A stretch of DNA of 7,744 nt from an uncultured Christensenella sp. (GTDB taxonomy: Bacteria > Bacillota > Clostridia > Christensenellales > Borkfalkiaceae), in the NCBI GenBank assembly GCA_905212395.1, contig CAJMEI010000049.1, positions 1 through 7,744 on the forward strand, read 5' to 3'. Positions within the stretch are counted from its first letter, which is position 1. Each line of letters begins with the position of its first letter. Under the pieces are notes generated by a model. That model ran no database searches, was not told where the DNA came from, and saw only the letters and a list, made by a program, of their open reading frames with translations. The translations under genes were made by a program, and so were the position numbers. Shown here piece by piece: positions 5,576-7,744 of the stretch.

Positions 5576-7738
5576 ATGATAAAAATATATAACGATATAG
5601 TAAAATTGGACACCGAAAGCACTTCCGTAATAATAAAAAAAATGGACGGAAAGGCTTTTTTATTGCATTGCGGTAAAAAGTTAAAAGACTATGAAAACTA
5701 CGACGTTTTTTCTAATGGTTGGTGGGAATCGGGAATATCCAACGATGATAAAACTTTGCATACTACGGTTTTAGGCTCGGTAGGGGAATACACTAACAGA
5801 GAGCCTTTTTGTTGTTTTTACGACGAAAGGGGAGTTTTTTCGAATAGATTCGAATACGTCGGGGCTGACATCGTAAACGGATTTTCTTCTCCGTTTCCTA
5901 CTTCTAGAAAAAAAGGCGAAACGTGTAAATTAACTTTTGTAGACGAAATTTCGGGCGCGAAAATATATCAATATTACACCGTTTTTTCGGATAGTTCGAT
6001 AATAGCGACTCATAGCGAATTCGATAATTGCACGGACAAAACTTTAACCGTTACAAGATTAAGTTCTTTGCAACTCGATTTCGTCGGAGATAAAGCTAAG
6101 GTAACTACTTACGACGGAACTTGGGTTCAAGAGAGAATAAAACACGAAACGGAAGTCGTTAGCGGAAACTTTGAAATAAATTCTAAAACGGGTATATCGT
6201 CTGCGATACATAATCCGTTTTTTACGGTAAAAATAAACGATAGAGTTTTAGGGTTCAATTTAATCTTTTCGGGCAATCATAAAGAAATCGTAGAAGTATC
6301 CCCGTATAACAGAATTAGAATTTTAACGGGAATGAGCGATTTTAATTTTAGGTATATTTTAAAAGGCGGAGATAAACTCGTTTCTCCCGAAGCTATTTTT
6401 ACGGTAGCCGAAAGTGAAACCGAAGTTTCTTGCCAAATGCGAAAATTCGTTTTAAACCATATAATAAATCCGGATTTTGCTTATAAAGAAAGGCCGATTT
6501 TAATAAACAACTGGGAAGGAACGTTTTTCGATTTTACGGGAGAAAAAATTTACGAAATAGCCAAAATCGCTAGTTCTATCGGAATTGAAATGATGGTTTT
6601 AGACGATGGTTGGTTCGGTAAAAGGGACGATGATAAAGGCGGACTAGGGGATTGGTACGACAACGTAAAAAAGACTGGCGGACTAAAAAAACTTGCCGAT
6701 AAAATTCACGACTTAGGAATGAAATTCGGTTTATGGGTAGAACCCGAAATGATTTCGGAAGATTCGGATTTGTACAGAAAACATAGCGAATACGCAATGA
6801 AAATTCCCAACGTTAAACCGTTAGAGCGTAGAACTCAACTTTGCATAGACCTATGCAACGACGAAGTAAGTAATTATTTGGCGGATACGCTTATAAAGCT
6901 ATTTAACGAAGTCGGCGTCGATTACGTTAAATGGGACCATAACAGGTCTATGTCGGACGTGTACTCGCCGAGTTTAACTAATCAAGGCGAATATTTTTAC
7001 AAATACTACGTAAATCAATGCGCAATGCTAGACAAAGTAACTTCTTCTTGCAAAAACGTTTTGTTCGAAGCTTGCGCTTCTGGCGGATGTAGGTTTGATT
7101 TAGGAATGTTGTATTATATGCCACAGTGTTGGGGAAGCGATAACACCAACGCTTACGATAGGTTGTTTATTCAAGAAGGAACGCTTGCGGGCTATCCGCA
7201 ATCAACAATGGGTTCTCACGTTGCGGGATTCCATCATACGCTTCCGTTCGTTTCATACGAATCTATGTTTAATTGTGCCTGCGTAGGCGCGTTCGGGTAT
7301 GAATTCGATATAACTAAGGCGAGTAAAAAAGATTTAGAAATAATTGAAAATCAAGTAAAATTCTACAAAAAATACAGAAGCGTTTTGCAGTTCGGAACGT
7401 ATTATCGTTTAGGCGAAAGCTTGTTAAACAGCGTTTCGGGCGGATGGATAACCGTTTCTGACGATAAAAGCGTGGCTTTGGCGGTTATAATAGATAGGCA
7501 AATTACAAGATGCGAACATAGACCGCATTTCGTGTTTACGGGATTAGATGAAAACGCGTTATATAAAGTAGAATCCAGAAAACAGTTTAACGTAGAAAAA
7601 CAAATTTCCTTTACCGCTTACGGCGACGCTTTATGTTCTTACGGGGTAGACGTAGACGATATTAAAAACGAAACCGACCAAAGGGAAAATTCTTGCCCGT
7701 TTTATTCAAGAATATTAGTTTTTACAAAAATAAAATAA
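5576..7738 (+). CDS. Alpha-galactosidase, glycoside hydrolase family 36
   Basis: This retaining GH36 enzyme removes terminal alpha-1,6-linked galactose from melibiose, raffinose, stachyose or galactomannan fragments. The 720-residue length matches the bacterial tetrameric type (about 720-740), and no signal peptide is seen, so it acts on imported sugars. The N-terminal beta-sandwich covers about 1-300, the catalytic barrel about 305-620, and a C-terminal beta domain the rest. The barrel opens with RPILINNWEGTFFDF (306-320), then LDDGWFGKRDDD (342-353) and WVEPEM (387-392). The nucleophile is D454 in YVKWDHNR, the glycine-rich binding loop is CASGGCRFDLGMLYY (500-514), and the acid/base is D522 in CWGSDNTNAYDR. 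The spacing of 68 residues between catalytic acids fits the family. The gene has its own promoter and lies 139 bp after the preceding operon. Alpha-N-acetylgalactosaminidase activity cannot be fully excluded. No transporter or regulator gene is visible. Confidence 0.94.
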   Translation: MIKIYNDIVKLDTESTSVIIKKMDGKAFLLHCGKKLKDYENYDVFSNGWWESGISNDDKTLHTTVLGSVGEYTNREPFCCFYDERGVFSNRFEYVGADIVNGFSSPFPTSRKKGETCKLTFVDEISGAKIYQYYTVFSDSSIIATHSEFDNCTDKTLTVTRLSSLQLDFVGDKAKVTTYDGTWVQERIKHETEVVSGNFEINSKTGISSAIHNPFFTVKINDRVLGFNLIFSGNHKEIVEVSPYNRIRILTGMSDFNFRYILKGGDKLVSPEAIFTVAESETEVSCQMRKFVLNHIINPDFAYKERPILINNWEGTFFDFTGEKIYEIAKIASSIGIEMMVLDDGWFGKRDDDKGGLGDWYDNVKKTGGLKKLADKIHDLGMKFGLWVEPEMISEDSDLYRKHSEYAMKIPNVKPLERRTQLCIDLCNDEVSNYLADTLIKLFNEVGVDYVKWDHNRSMSDVYSPSLTNQGEYFYKYYVNQCAMLDKVTSSCKNVLFEACASGGCRFDLGMLYYMPQCWGSDNTNAYDRLFIQEGTLAGYPQSTMGSHVAGFHHTLPFVSYESMFNCACVGAFGYEFDITKASKKDLEIIENQVKFYKKYRSVLQFGTYYRLGESLLNSVSGGWITVSDDKSVALAVIIDRQITRCEHRPHFVFTGLDENALYKVESRKQFNVEKQISFTAYGDALCSYGVDVDDIKNETDQRENSCPFYSRILVFTKIK

Positions 7739-7744
7739 TATAAT

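Overview
The window looks like ordinary chromosome from a low-GC Gram-positive bacterium, most likely an endospore-forming member of the Clostridia (Bacillota). The evidence is the A+T-rich sequence (about 35% G+C by sampling), the paired spore-maturation genes spmA and spmB, the metG-tatD-rsmA gene order typical of Firmicutes, and a methionyl-tRNA synthetase with a fused C-terminal tRNA-binding domain. The standard genetic code fits, since metG ends in TGA. Codon choice is distinctive: Ile is mostly ATA, and Ala, Thr, Pro and Ser often use NCG codons, so CpG is common for such an A+T-rich sequence. No species can be named from this.

Layout. (1) Positions 51-1106, minus strand: spmA then spmB, three bases apart, transcribed leftward. 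(2) Positions 1107-1199: a 93-bp divergent intergenic region. It holds an extended -10 promoter for metG and, less certainly, a sporulation-type promoter for spmA overlapping it. (3) Positions 1200-5436, plus strand: metG, tatD, rsmA and an alpha/beta hydrolase. Genes in this run overlap by four bases (ATGA) or lie nine bases apart, so this reads as one operon. (4) Positions 5437-5575: a 139-bp intergenic region with a near-consensus sigma-A promoter, preceded by inverted and direct repeats that could be an operator. (5) Positions 5576-7738, plus strand: a complete cytoplasmic GH36 alpha-galactosidase, apparently its own transcription unit, followed by six bases to the window end.

How the genes fit together. 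The metG operon is translation and RNA housekeeping: charging tRNA-Met, a metal-dependent TatD nuclease, and dimethylation of 16S rRNA. It ends with a small serine hydrolase of unknown substrate. The rnmV gene (ribonuclease M5), which often sits between tatD and rsmA in Firmicutes, is not here. The alpha-galactosidase would release galactose from melibiose, raffinose-type sugars or other galactosides after import; no transporter or regulator is visible in the window.

I found no mobile element, RNA gene, CRISPR array or clearly new system. The observations most worth checking are the near absence of GATC (one site read in 7.7 kb), the missing rnmV, the repeat cluster upstream of the galactosidase promoter, and the unusual spmA start region.
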